From Costertonia aggregata (GTDB taxonomy: Bacteria; Bacteroidota; Bacteroidia; Flavobacteriales; Flavobacteriaceae), in NCBI RefSeq assembly GCF_013402795.1, contig NZ_CP058595.1:407501-471500 (forward strand): 64,000 nt of DNA, given 5' to 3'. The notes under the pieces are model-generated. The model was not told the DNA's origin, searched no databases, and saw only the letters and a program-made list of their open reading frames with translations. This document shows positions 30,517 through 39,690 of the stretch, piece after piece. A program made the translations under genes and the position numbers. How positions within the stretch are numbered: position 1 is the first letter of the stretch; every line of letters begins with the position of its first letter.

Positions 30517-31726
30517 ACTGGTTTTTTACATAGCCATACTCTCTTGCCTCAATGCAGTTGCTCAGTTGCATACATATGATAAAAAAATGCAACTGAACGG
30601 TGTTTCCGAACTGTGGCATTCAATACAACTTCCGGATGATGTATTTGAAAGTGTAAAGGATGACATGGCCGATATACGTATTTACGGTATTACACAAAGC
30701 GATACATTAGAAGTGCCCTACATACTAAAATATTCGGCAGCTTCAGAAATTGAGGCCGAGGCAAATTTTAAACTAATCAATACAACATCAACCAACGACG
30801 GGTATTATTACACCTATGAATTTCCCATAAGCACATCATTGAATCAAATAGCATTCTCTTTTGGGAATACCAATTTTGATTGGAAGGCAAATTTAGAAGG
30901 CAGTCAAGACCAAACCAAGTGGTTTACCATTTTGGAAGACTATCGCATTTTATCCATTCGGAACCAACAGACCGATTACAGTTTTACCCAGCTTGATTTT
31001 CCCGATTCAAAATATCAATATTTTCGTCTTTTTATAAAAACAAAGGATAAACCCGAACTTTTACGGACATCGTTGATTTCCAATGAATCCATTCCAGCCA
31101 CATATACCGATTATCCCGTTAAAAACATCAATGTATCCGAAAAGGGCAAGGAGACCTACATCGATATCGATTTAAAACAAAGAGCTCCCGTAAGCTATCT
31201 GAAATTGGATATCGCCGATACAATAGATTATTACAGGAATATCTCGTTCCAGTATGTATTTGACAGCGTAAAAACAGAAAAGGGATGGATATACAATTAC
31301 AAAAACTTGGGGTATGCCATGCTTACCTCTATTGAAGACAGTGAATTTACATTAAGAAGTACATTGGCAAAAAAACTAAGGGCAAAAATAAAGAATTATG
31401 ACAATCAACCCCTAAAAATCAATACCGTAACGGTAAAGGGGTACCAGTACTATCTTAACGCCCGTTTTACCGAGCAAGCCCAATACTATTTGGCTTATGG
31501 GAAAAAACAGGCACTGAGACCCGTTTACGATATTACTGAACAAACGTTTGCGATACCTGAAAATATTTCGGCTTTAACACTCGGGCAGGAAGAAATTATC
31601 CCTAAAAAAGAAATCGTTACAAATGCCCCTCTTTTTGAAAACAAATGGTGGCTTTGGGGCATTATGATCGTAATTATTCTCTTGTTGGGCGGTTTTACCT
31701 TAAAAATGATACAGAAAAAAGCATAG
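30500..31726 (+). CDS. DUF3999-like secreted protein with C-terminal membrane anchor
   Basis: A 408-residue protein with a signal peptide (residues 1-21, ending ALNAVAQ-like) and a C-terminal hydrophobic anchor (WWLWGIMIVIILLLGGFTLKMI) followed by a short basic tail. The middle is beta-rich, with ELWHSIQLPDDVFESVKDDMADIRIYGI resembling the DUF3999 start. Its role is unknown, but it overlaps the DUF2339 gene by 17 nt and is the natural partner. The family name is by pattern only. Confidence 0.75.
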   Translation: MRTKNKLVFYIAILSCLNAVAQLHTYDKKMQLNGVSELWHSIQLPDDVFESVKDDMADIRIYGITQSDTLEVPYILKYSAASEIEAEANFKLINTTSTNDGYYYTYEFPISTSLNQIAFSFGNTNFDWKANLEGSQDQTKWFTILEDYRILSIRNQQTDYSFTQLDFPDSKYQYFRLFIKTKDKPELLRTSLISNESIPATYTDYPVKNINVSEKGKETYIDIDLKQRAPVSYLKLDIADTIDYYRNISFQYVFDSVKTEKGWIYNYKNLGYAMLTSIEDSEFTLRSTLAKKLRAKIKNYDNQPLKINTVTVKGYQYYLNARFTEQAQYYLAYGKKQALRPVYDITEQTFAIPENISALTLGQEEIIPKKEIVTNAPLFENKWWLWGIMIVIILLLGGFTLKMIQKKA

Positions 31727-31747
31727 TTTCGTTTTTGACCAAATAAA

Positions 31748-31773
31748 AAGCATCATGTTCTCACATGATGCTT
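31748..31773 (-). terminator. Terminator after the fasciclin gene
   Basis: A perfect 11-bp stem AAGCATCATGT / ACATGATGCTT with loop TCTC, about 20 nt past the fasciclin stop. On minus it is followed by TTTTTATTTTG. Confidence 0.85.
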
Positions 31774-31793
31774 CACAATAATATGTTAGTATA

Positions 31794-32312
31794 TTATTTG
31801 GGCATTACAACACTGTCGATGGCATGAATAACCCCGTTGGATGCCGATACATCGGTCACGATGACTTTGGATTTACCTCCCTTTTCATCGGTCAACATCA
31901 CATCTTTTCCTGATAGTGCAATGGTAATCTCACCACCTTGTACGGTTTTAGCCGTAAAGCTACCACCATTATCGTTGATGGCCTTGACTACATCTGCGGC
32001 CATAACCTTACCAGAAACAACATGATAGGTTAAAATAGCGGTCAATGTTTCCTTATTTTCCGGTTTTAATAAAGTTGCAACCGTACCTTCAGGTAATTTG
32101 TCAAAAGCGGCATTGTTCGGTGCGAATACGGTAAACGGGCCATCGCTTTTTAAGGTTTCTACCAAGTCAGCAGCTTTTACTGCGGCCACTAAAGTAGAAA
32201 AATCATCCATAGAGGCTGCAATGTCTACGATGTCCTTTGAATTTTGTGCATTTGTGTTTTGTGTAAAAAAAGCCAATGCCAATGTAGCGGTGATAAAAAT
32301 TAATTTTTTCAT
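31794..32312 (-). CDS. Secreted fasciclin-domain (FAS1) protein
   Basis: A 172-residue secreted protein with a cleavable signal peptide (to about residue 22) and one FAS1 domain. H1-like segment: TLKSDGPFTVFAPNNAAFDKLPEG; H2-like: TGVIHAIDSVVMPK at the extreme C-terminus. FAS1 proteins mediate adhesion or periplasmic matrix functions. It is divergent from the ECF sigma/anti-sigma pair, 107 nt away, suggesting it could belong to that regulon. Terminator downstream. Confidence 0.92.
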   Translation of the reverse strand: MKKLIFITATLALAFFTQNTNAQNSKDIVDIAASMDDFSTLVAAVKAADLVETLKSDGPFTVFAPNNAAFDKLPEGTVATLLKPENKETLTAILTYHVVSGKVMAADVVKAINDNGGSFTAKTVQGGEITIALSGKDVMLTDEKGGKSKVIVTDVSASNGVIHAIDSVVMPK

Positions 32313-32419
32313 GATTTGTTTTTAAATGATTACTAAATTTTAGTGTTTCACAATTAGTTACACGAGATTTGATTTCTTGGATGAGCCAAGCCGATTTTTA
32401 TCATATCTTTAACATAAGG

Positions 32420-32989
32420 ATGGAAATGGAAACTACGGATACGCTTTTGATACAAAATCTCCAAAGCGGAGATAAAAATGCCCTATATGCTATATATGAC
32501 CGATACTCAGGTGCTATTTATGGCGTAATCCTCCGAATGTGCAAACGGGAAGATTTGGCTCAAGATGTTTTACAGGATACTTTTTTGAAAATTTGGCAAA
32601 AAATACATCTCTATAACCCCGAAAAGGGAAAATTTTATACCTGGGCCTACCGCATCGCAAAAAATACGGCATTAAATTCTCTAAGAAATCCGTCGCCATT
32701 CATCCAAACCGAAGATTTAAGTGTATATACAAAAAACCAAACCGAAGCAATCAAAGAAGAGTATCCCGAATTGAACGGAATGCTAAAACGTTTAGAACCC
32801 CATCACCAAAAAGCTATTGAACTAGTCTATTTTGAAGGTTATACGCACAGGGAAGCCCATGAAGAAATGGGAATTCCCCTGGGAACGTTTAAATCTTACG
32901 TGCGGCAGGCATTGATAAAATTAAGGGAGAACTATCCCACGGCATTAATATTGCTATTGATTGTTGGTAGAACAATTGCATATGGATAA
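32420..32989 (+). CDS. ECF-type RNA polymerase sigma factor
   Basis: A cytosolic sigma-70 family protein of 189 residues: region 2 (AIYDRYSGAIYGVILRMCKREDLAQDVLQDTFLKIWQKI, then WAYRIAKNTALNSLR) and region 4 HTH (YFEGYTHREAHEEMGIPLGTFKSYVRQALIKLRE). I take the ATG at 32420 (MEMETTD). A longer in-frame start at 32369 is unlikely. The stop overlaps the anti-sigma gene by 8 nt, a coupled sigma/anti-sigma pair. Its target promoters cannot be told from the sequence. Confidence 0.94.
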   Translation: MEMETTDTLLIQNLQSGDKNALYAIYDRYSGAIYGVILRMCKREDLAQDVLQDTFLKIWQKIHLYNPEKGKFYTWAYRIAKNTALNSLRNPSPFIQTEDLSVYTKNQTEAIKEEYPELNGMLKRLEPHHQKAIELVYFEGYTHREAHEEMGIPLGTFKSYVRQALIKLRENYPTALILLLIVGRTIAYG

Positions 32990-33749
32990 AAATAAAATCA
33001 TAGAAGAGGGGCTATTGCAGCTGTACCTATTGGGAGAACTCTCAATAGAGCAACACTCTATGGTTGAAAACGCCATAGAAAACGATACCGAACTTGCCCA
33101 ATTATACAGAGCCCTTGAAGATAATTTTGAGCGTATGGCCTTTGAAAACGCTATAGAGCCGCCTTCAACAATAAAAATCGCTTTAAAAAATACACTAGGC
33201 CCAAACCCCAACGCGCCTCAATCCAAACCTACCACAAAAAAGAAAGTGCTCACAGCTAGATTGGCCGTAGCAGCAAGTTTAGCGGCCCTTTTTGGCTTAA
33301 GCTCTTTTTGGTTTTACACAAAATGGCAGGATACAGAGCAGAATTTGCAGGTATTACAAAAAGAAACTTTAAATCTTCAAGACCGTTTGGCGTTAATCGA
33401 GAAAGATTACAAAAGCACCCAAAATAAATATAACGTCATCAACAACCCTAATGTGATTCCCTTGCTATTGAAAGGGGATCAAAGCAGGGCGGTCGCCTAT
33501 GTAAACCACACGACCAAAGAAGTTGTCTTAAATCCGCAAGGTCTACCAAAACTCGAAAGTGACAAAACATATCAAATGTGGGCCGATGTTGACGGGGAAA
33601 TGATAAACATGGGCATTGTCCCTACGGATAAAGAACTGGTTACCTTGCGTTATATCGATAAGGCGGAATCTTTAAATATTACCATTGAGCCTGCCGGCGG
33701 TAATGACCATGCTACTGTAGAGAATTTGGTTTCCAATATCATACTTTAA
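32982..33749 (+). CDS. Anti-sigma factor (RskA-like, membrane-anchored)
   Basis: A 255-residue inner-membrane protein. Cytosolic zinc-less anti-sigma N-terminal region (LLQLYLLGELSIEQHSMVENAIENDTELAQLYRAL, residues 9-43), a membrane helix (LAVAASLAALFGLSSFWFY, about 88-106) and an extracytoplasmic RskA-like C-terminal domain (QSRAVAYVNHTTKEVVLNPQGLPKLESDKTYQMWADVDGE). The ATG at 32982 overlaps the sigma gene by 8 nt, so it probably holds that sigma factor inactive until a signal arrives. No matching signal receptor is nearby. Confidence 0.9.
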   Translation: MDKNKIIEEGLLQLYLLGELSIEQHSMVENAIENDTELAQLYRALEDNFERMAFENAIEPPSTIKIALKNTLGPNPNAPQSKPTTKKKVLTARLAVAASLAALFGLSSFWFYTKWQDTEQNLQVLQKETLNLQDRLALIEKDYKSTQNKYNVINNPNVIPLLLKGDQSRAVAYVNHTTKEVVLNPQGLPKLESDKTYQMWADVDGEMINMGIVPTDKELVTLRYIDKAESLNITIEPAGGNDHATVENLVSNIIL

Positions 33750-34026
33750 CGAGGATATAAATCGGTAACGAGGCTTCTGGCCTAAATTTTTCACCGCTCA
33801 ACTTCGCTTAGGGGTAGAAGGAATGTTGTGTGACGACATTGACCAATTTTATAGAGAGCGATACCAAAAATACCAAAGAAGGTAACATAGAACTGGGTAG
33901 ATGTTCTTAGCAGCATAAAATTTCCACAAGCCGTACCCAAAAAACCCAATATATTTTCAAATAGATTGCCTTATGACCAAATTAAATTATTGCAGCCAAC
34001 AGTTGGAGTAATTATAATGTACATCT

Positions 34027-35328
34027 TTAAACAGGTTCACCGTATAAATCAAAATCGGCAGCTTCGGTAATTTTTATGTCTATGAACTCGCCTTGCTTTA
34101 CATAATGCTTTGCAGCATCTATTAAAACTTCATTGTCAACATCAGGCGAGTCAAATTCGGTCCTGCCCACAAAATAATTTCCTTCTTTTCTGTCAATGAT
34201 ACATTTAAAGGTCTTACCAATTTTCTGTTGGTTCAATTCCCATGAAATCTGGGATTGAATTTCCATGATTTCGTTGGCCCGCTGCTGCTTTATGTCTTCT
34301 GGCACGTCGTCATGCAGGGTATAAGCATGTGTATTTTCCTCGTGGCTGTAGGTGAAACACCCCAAACGCTCAAAACGCATTTCCTCGACCCAGTTGCGTA
34401 GCGTTTCAAAATCTTGTTGGGTCTCACCTGGATACCCCACTATCAAAGTGGTTCGTATGGTCATTCCGGGAACGGCGTCCCTAAAATCCTGAAGCAATTT
34501 CGTAGTCTTGGCCTGCGTTGTTCCGCGGCGCATGCTTTTCAATATACTATCGGATATATGTTGTAACGGTATGTCCAGATAATTACAGATTTTAGGTTCG
34601 TTTTTCATCACGTCAAGCACATCCATAGGAAAACCAGTAGGAAAAGCATAGTGCAAACGTATCCACTCGATGCCTTCGACTTTGACCAGATGTTTAAGAA
34701 GCTCGGCCAAATTTCTTTTTTTGTACAGATCTAATCCATAATAGGTTAAATCCTGAGCAATAAGGATAAGTTCTTTTACGCCTTTGGCAGCCAGTTTTTG
34801 GGCCTCGGTCACCAATTCTTCAATAGGCTTGCTTTTGTGCTTGCCCCGCATCAAAGGGATTGCACAAAACGAACAAGGTCGGTCACATCCTTCAGCTATC
34901 TTCAAATATGCATAGTTTTTGGGTGTCGTCGTCAAACGCTCCCCAATCAACTCATGCTTATAGTCTGCGCCCAAGGCTTTAAGTAGGTTTGGCAACTCAC
35001 TTGTACCAAAATATTCATCCACATCGGGAATTTCTTTTTGCAGGTCTGGTTTATAGCGTTCGCTCAAACATCCCGTAACAAAAACCTTATCAACCTCGCC
35101 AGCTTCTTTTTTCTGTACATATTCCAAAATGGTATTGACGCTCTCCTCTTTGGCATTGGCTATGAACCCACAGGTATTGATGACAACAACGTTACCTTCC
35201 CCTTCATGTACAACATCCTTTTTATTGGCGCTCAATTGCCCCATGAGTACCTCGGAATCATAAACATTTTTGCTACACCCCAAGGTAACCACATTGATTT
35301 TATTCTTTTTAAGTGTTTTTGTTCTCAT
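34027..35328 (-). CDS. rimO: Ribosomal protein S12 methylthiotransferase RimO
   Basis: A radical-SAM enzyme that adds a methylthio group to Asp88 of ribosomal protein S12. The 433-residue protein has the N-terminal MTTase domain with cluster cysteines C18, C53 and C87, the radical-SAM motif CDRPCSFC (C148, C152, C155), and a C-terminal TRAM-like region. Length is normal. It stands alone on minus and diverges from the serine-hydrolase gene at 35451. Confidence 0.95.
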   Translation of the reverse strand: MRTKTLKKNKINVVTLGCSKNVYDSEVLMGQLSANKKDVVHEGEGNVVVINTCGFIANAKEESVNTILEYVQKKEAGEVDKVFVTGCLSERYKPDLQKEIPDVDEYFGTSELPNLLKALGADYKHELIGERLTTTPKNYAYLKIAEGCDRPCSFCAIPLMRGKHKSKPIEELVTEAQKLAAKGVKELILIAQDLTYYGLDLYKKRNLAELLKHLVKVEGIEWIRLHYAFPTGFPMDVLDVMKNEPKICNYLDIPLQHISDSILKSMRRGTTQAKTTKLLQDFRDAVPGMTIRTTLIVGYPGETQQDFETLRNWVEEMRFERLGCFTYSHEENTHAYTLHDDVPEDIKQQRANEIMEIQSQISWELNQQKIGKTFKCIIDRKEGNYFVGRTEFDSPDVDNEVLIDAAKHYVKQGEFIDIKITEAADFDLYGEPV

Positions 35329-35450
35329 AGCATCAAAATCGGATGCAAAAATACAATTTGAAGGCCGAACACATTCTATTTCAGACGATTTCTTTGATTT
35401 TTACGTTAAACCTTTGTTCACGTATATCGTCATATATAAAAAACGTTATT

Positions 35451-36542
35451 ATGAAAAATCAGTATATATTACTTTACATTGGTCTTGGATTTCTATTTTT
35501 GAGTTGTTCCAAGAGTTCAGATACTACCGATGATTCAGTCAATCCTACAACTGTGGCCACACTATATTTTCCACCCATAGGTTCGGATACTTGGGAAACG
35601 GCTTCCTTGCAAACGATAGGTTGGAACTCAAATACCGAAGAACCCTTGTATAATTTTTTGGAAGAAAATGATACCAAAGCCTTTATAATCCTTAAAGATG
35701 GTAAAATAGTCATAGAGCGATATTTTGATGATTTCACAAAGGACAGCCCTTGGTACTGGGCCTCGGCTGGGAAAACACTAACGGCTTTCATTACCGGTAT
35801 TGCGAGCGAAAACGGCTTTTTGGAGCTAGATGCCAAAAGTTCCGATTATTTAGGACAAGGTTGGACGAACGCCCCACAAGAAAAGGAGGAATTGATTACC
35901 GTTTGGCATCAACTGACCATGACCTCGGGTTTGGATGAAACCACTTGGGATTGTACAATGCCCGATTGCCTTACCTATTTGGCCGATGCAGGCACTCGAT
36001 GGAGCTATCATAACGCACCCTACACCTTAATTCAAGATGTGGTCGCCAACGCAACACAAACTTCGTTTGAAAATTATTTTACCAATACGTTAAAGAATAA
36101 AATTGGTATGGACGGCAGGTGGATTCCCAATGCCGACAACAATACCTATTGGAGCACGGCACGTAGTATGGCCCGGTTCGGTTTATTGAATTTAAATAAC
36201 GGGACTTGGAAGAATACTGTTATTCTGGGCGATACCGATTTTTTGACCCAAATGAAAAACACATCACAAGATTTGAACAAATCTTACGGTTATTTATGGT
36301 GGTTAAACGGCAAAGAAAGTGCCATGGTCCCCAGTTTACAAATAGTATTTAATGAGGAACTGATACCAAATGCTCCTGATGACCTTTATGCCGGTCTGGG
36401 AAAAAACGACCAAAAGTTATATGTAGTTCCAAGTGTGAATTTAGTGGTAGTGCGTATGGGAGAAGATACCGGAGAGACAGCCTTGGGACCTTCCAGCTTT
36501 GATAATGAGCTTTGGGGATATCTAAATACGCTCATGAACTAA
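35451..36542 (+). CDS. Class C beta-lactamase-fold serine hydrolase lipoprotein
   Basis: A 363-residue lipoprotein (lipobox LFLSC, Cys19). It carries the class C/esterase signature: SAGK (Ser105-Lys108) in WYWASAGKTL and YHN (186-188) in RWSYHNAP. The start is the ATG at 35451; an upstream ATG-free extension would lie inside rimO's promoter region. Most members act as esterases, peptidases or penicillin-binding relatives in the periplasm; a specific role is unknown. Confidence 0.86.
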   Translation: MKNQYILLYIGLGFLFLSCSKSSDTTDDSVNPTTVATLYFPPIGSDTWETASLQTIGWNSNTEEPLYNFLEENDTKAFIILKDGKIVIERYFDDFTKDSPWYWASAGKTLTAFITGIASENGFLELDAKSSDYLGQGWTNAPQEKEELITVWHQLTMTSGLDETTWDCTMPDCLTYLADAGTRWSYHNAPYTLIQDVVANATQTSFENYFTNTLKNKIGMDGRWIPNADNNTYWSTARSMARFGLLNLNNGTWKNTVILGDTDFLTQMKNTSQDLNKSYGYLWWLNGKESAMVPSLQIVFNEELIPNAPDDLYAGLGKNDQKLYVVPSVNLVVVRMGEDTGETALGPSSFDNELWGYLNTLMN

Positions 36543-36691
36543 GTTCTTACATGTTTTACATATGTATGATCGTATAATGCGAAGAAAATTCATTCTTGGC
36601 ACAGTTGCATTTTTAAATTAAATGGAGTGAAAAGCCCACCTACATAGAATGGGTAAACTTCGTTATTGCAAAACATTAAAGACAACTATGC

Positions 36692-37114
36692 CTACGCTCC
36701 CAGGAGCGGCAAGTGTTTAATTTTATGGTATTGCAACGCCATCGCTATACAGTGTTTAAGTTCCTGTTTGGGAATTTTTTTATCTTTCACATTAAAAACA
36801 ATGGTCCTATTGCCCTCGAACGTGAAGACATTTGCGTAGACAGTTTTGAAAGTCGGCACCAGCTTAGACGTACATTTAAAGTATATGGCAAATTGTTCTG
36901 GGGTTTTTGCTTTCCAATCCATACGTATGGTACTACCATGTTTTGCGAGATAGCTTGGTTCGCCCCATTTAAGGGTTTCTTCTAGTTTTTTAATACCCTC
37001 TATTTCAGTGGCTGTTTCCAGAACCAGCTCTCTTAATGCCAGTAATTGTTTTTGTACAATTTTGGGATAGTTATCAAAAACCGCCTTGACCTTTGGGTTG
37101 CTTATGAGTTGCAT
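36692..37114 (-). CDS. DUF1801 family protein
   Basis: A 140-residue cytosolic protein with the DUF1801 pattern (VLETATEIEGIKKLEETLKWGEPSYLAKHGSTIRMDWKAKTPEQFAIYFKC). Members are small proteins of unknown function, some with an iron-sulfur or metal link proposed but unproven here. I use the ATG at 37114; the longer frame to 37168 overlaps the next gene. It sits 4 nt after the end of the secreted protein on the same strand. Confidence 0.8.
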   Translation of the reverse strand: MQLISNPKVKAVFDNYPKIVQKQLLALRELVLETATEIEGIKKLEETLKWGEPSYLAKHGSTIRMDWKAKTPEQFAIYFKCTSKLVPTFKTVYANVFTFEGNRTIVFNVKDKKIPKQELKHCIAMALQYHKIKHLPLLGA

Positions 37115-37118
37115 AAGC

Positions 37119-37886
37119 TTACCAACTAAATTTATGATTAGACTCTTCATTATAATCCTGCCAACCAAAATCCCGATATTTTTCCTTTATATAAGTGAAA
37201 TCGGTAAAGCCGTCTTCATACGAATATAGCTCATTACAGTAAGGCAAACTATTGAACATGCCCGCAGGGTAAAACGAAAAAATACAATTCCTTATCGTAT
37301 CGGAATCATAGCGTTTCCATTGTCCGACAAATACATTACGGTATTCCGAAAAATCGCCAGACTCCGAATGAAACGATTTGATTTTACCCTTATCATTATA
37401 AAAAATAGCGGTAAAAATCCCTTCAAATTTACCATCACCGGCCTTATCACCGGGTTCCAAAAACTCATAGTCGAATAAACAAACATAAACGGGCACCGAC
37501 ATACCGAACAAGTTTTTGTTCATTAATACAGTATTCAAAGTCATCTTTCCTTTTATCGGCCTAATATTGTTCCCTAATTTGCTCTTCCCCTCCACAATAT
37601 ATTCGTTAAGTATATTTTCTTTTTTGATGGCAGTCAAACGAAAATCAATTCTTCTATAATTGGGTCCAAAAACACCTGTATAAGCAGATAGAGCCGTATT
37701 ATTTTTGTTTGTTGTAGTTGAAACGAATTCACTAAAATCCAAATGGGCAATTTCCTTGTTCTCTACTATGTCAAAATATTCTGTCGACAAGACAGAATCC
37801 TTCCATTGTTGCGCCAAATCCGTAGTTTGAGTATAAACCATAAATAAATTGAAGAAAACCATGTAAACAATCAAAATCTTTTGCAT
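37119..37886 (-). CDS. Secreted protein of unknown function
   Basis: A 255-residue protein with a signal peptide (MQKILIVYMVFFNLFMVYTQ, cleavage near residue 20). The rest is beta-rich and polar, with several aromatic residues (FGPNYRRIDFRLTAIKKENILNEYIVEGKSKLG; FDYEFLEPGDKAGDGKFEGIF). I do not recognise the family. The C-terminus is Trp/Tyr-rich (FGWQDYNEESNHKFSW). It probably occupies the periplasm or surface and shares a transcript with the DUF1801 gene. Confidence 0.6.
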   Translation of the reverse strand: MQKILIVYMVFFNLFMVYTQTTDLAQQWKDSVLSTEYFDIVENKEIAHLDFSEFVSTTTNKNNTALSAYTGVFGPNYRRIDFRLTAIKKENILNEYIVEGKSKLGNNIRPIKGKMTLNTVLMNKNLFGMSVPVYVCLFDYEFLEPGDKAGDGKFEGIFTAIFYNDKGKIKSFHSESGDFSEYRNVFVGQWKRYDSDTIRNCIFSFYPAGMFNSLPYCNELYSYEDGFTDFTYIKEKYRDFGWQDYNEESNHKFSW

Positions 37887-37941
37887 TACTCGCTATTTGA
37901 TTAAAAAAACTTTAATATGTATACTCTTAGAATAACTTCAA

Positions 37942-39618
37942 TCATTCATATCCTTTTGGCCTTCTCCTATTTTGAAGTGCTTTTTCATAGGCCCTTCCCA
38001 TTCGCAGTAAGTCTGCTTCCGTAAATTGTTTTCCAATAAACGTAAGGCTAATGGGTTCCCCTGTGGTTTTATACCCCATGGGAACGGTTAGTGCAGGGTA
38101 TTTGGCCACAGCAGCGTAGCCCGCATGATAATTATTTATTGAAAGGATGGCGTTTAAACCATGTTCATCCATAGCCGTATCAAAAAAGGTTCGTCCGTTA
38201 TTCTCCAAGGTTGCCTTAATTTCCTCCAGACCTTCGGTAGTGGTAGAATCGGTCAAAATGCCCTCGAACAAAGCTTGCCCATAGGGTATTCGGGTTAAAG
38301 AGTCCGCAGCATTGAAAGCCACAGCATCTGCGATGGACTGTATCTTTACGTTTTCTGGGCTTGTGTGTGTTTTTAGATAAACCGGCAGATCATTTTTCAT
38401 ATCAATATTCAGAATACTCAAAAACCCGTCCATTTTTACCTCTGGTGGTGTAAATTCTATAATAGTAGCGCCTGACTCCCTCAACTTTTCTATGGTTGAT
38501 CTATATATTGAGTCGCTCTCCATCAAATTCTTGAATGCACCCAAACGCATATTTTTGAAAGGCTCCGGATGTAGGCCTGCGGATATAATTCCTGGAAACT
38601 GTTCCGTAATCGATGCCATATCGGTAGAGTCATGCCCCGCCATAGCGGATAAAAGAATTGCATTGTCCGTTACATTTTTGGTCATCGGTCCCGGTGTATC
38701 CAAGGTGCTGGAAATAGGTACAATACCCGAACGGCTCAATAAACCAATGGTCGGTTTTAGGCCTACGACAGAATTTTGGCTGCTGGGCGACAAAATAGAG
38801 CCCGAGGTCTCCGTACCTACAGCGGCAACGGCATACTCGGCCGCCATCGCCGTGCCACTGCCCGAACTGGAACCCCCTGTCTCAAAAACCCTTCTCCCAT
38901 ATGGATTGAGCGTTTGCCCACCATATGCACTATACCCCACAGGACAACCACTACATAAAAAGTAGGCCCATTCACTGAGGTTTACCTTACCTAATATCAA
39001 CGCACCGTTTTCTTTCAACTTTTGAACAATAAAGGCATCTTCGACCTCATTGTCTTTCAAAGCGATAGAACCTGCCGTAGTCTTCATGCCTTTTGTATTA
39101 ATGTTATCCTTCAACAAAATGGGCATACCATAAATAGGATGATGAAAACTGGGGGCATTACCTTCGGCTTTTAATTTGTCCAATTGCCGTGCTTGGTTTA
39201 CGACATCCCCATTTAGGGCGATGATAGTATTCAAAGTTGTAGCATTGTCCAACTCATATGTATAAATGCGATACAGGTAAAATAACGTTAACTGCTCATA
39301 AGTAAGTTTGTTTTTCTCAATAGCCTGTCTTAAATCAAAAATAGTTTTATCGAATATTAGAGGTTTTAAGGCTTCATAATCGGTTTCGGTCATTTTCGAA
39401 ACCTCTTCGTAAAGTGGAAGAAAAATTTCGTTCTTGTCCAATACTCTAGACTGTATGAGCTTATATTGCATTCTACGTATTTCATGGTCCGCATTGGAAG
39501 CCACTTCTAAAGAATCGTTGTAAGGCTCCCATAAAACGACCTCTTTTTCCTGTGGCTGCTTGTTATTTTTACAAGAGGCCAAAACAATTAAAACAATCAA
39601 TCCGATAAGCTTTTTCAC
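37942..39618 (-). CDS. Amidase-signature lipoprotein
   Basis: A 558-residue lipoprotein (lipobox LASC, Cys16) of the amidase-signature family. The catalytic triad can be read: Lys170 (MPILLKDNINTKG), the Ser cluster at 250-252 (ETGGSSSGSG) and the nucleophile Ser274 (TETSGSIL). The fold is like GatA, but the lipoprotein signal rules out the tRNA amidotransferase. It is probably a periplasmic amide or peptide hydrolase. It stands alone on minus. Confidence 0.9.
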   Translation of the reverse strand: MKKLIGLIVLIVLASCKNNKQPQEKEVVLWEPYNDSLEVASNADHEIRRMQYKLIQSRVLDKNEIFLPLYEEVSKMTETDYEALKPLIFDKTIFDLRQAIEKNKLTYEQLTLFYLYRIYTYELDNATTLNTIIALNGDVVNQARQLDKLKAEGNAPSFHHPIYGMPILLKDNINTKGMKTTAGSIALKDNEVEDAFIVQKLKENGALILGKVNLSEWAYFLCSGCPVGYSAYGGQTLNPYGRRVFETGGSSSGSGTAMAAEYAVAAVGTETSGSILSPSSQNSVVGLKPTIGLLSRSGIVPISSTLDTPGPMTKNVTDNAILLSAMAGHDSTDMASITEQFPGIISAGLHPEPFKNMRLGAFKNLMESDSIYRSTIEKLRESGATIIEFTPPEVKMDGFLSILNIDMKNDLPVYLKTHTSPENVKIQSIADAVAFNAADSLTRIPYGQALFEGILTDSTTTEGLEEIKATLENNGRTFFDTAMDEHGLNAILSINNYHAGYAAVAKYPALTVPMGYKTTGEPISLTFIGKQFTEADLLRMGRAYEKALQNRRRPKGYE

Positions 39619-39690
39619 ATGTTCAAATTTTGGTGATTCATTATAATATTCAGGAACGTGTAATACGTACCCGTTCTCCTATTTTACTCC

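Noticed and set aside
38492-38965. 157-codon open frame on plus inside the amidase gene
   Set aside because: It is complementary to the amidase-signature region, whose catalytic residues are clear on minus.
37942-39618. gatA, aspartyl/glutamyl-tRNA amidotransferase subunit A
   Set aside because: The amidase triad matches, but the lipobox signal peptide puts the protein outside the cytosol and gatB/gatC are absent.
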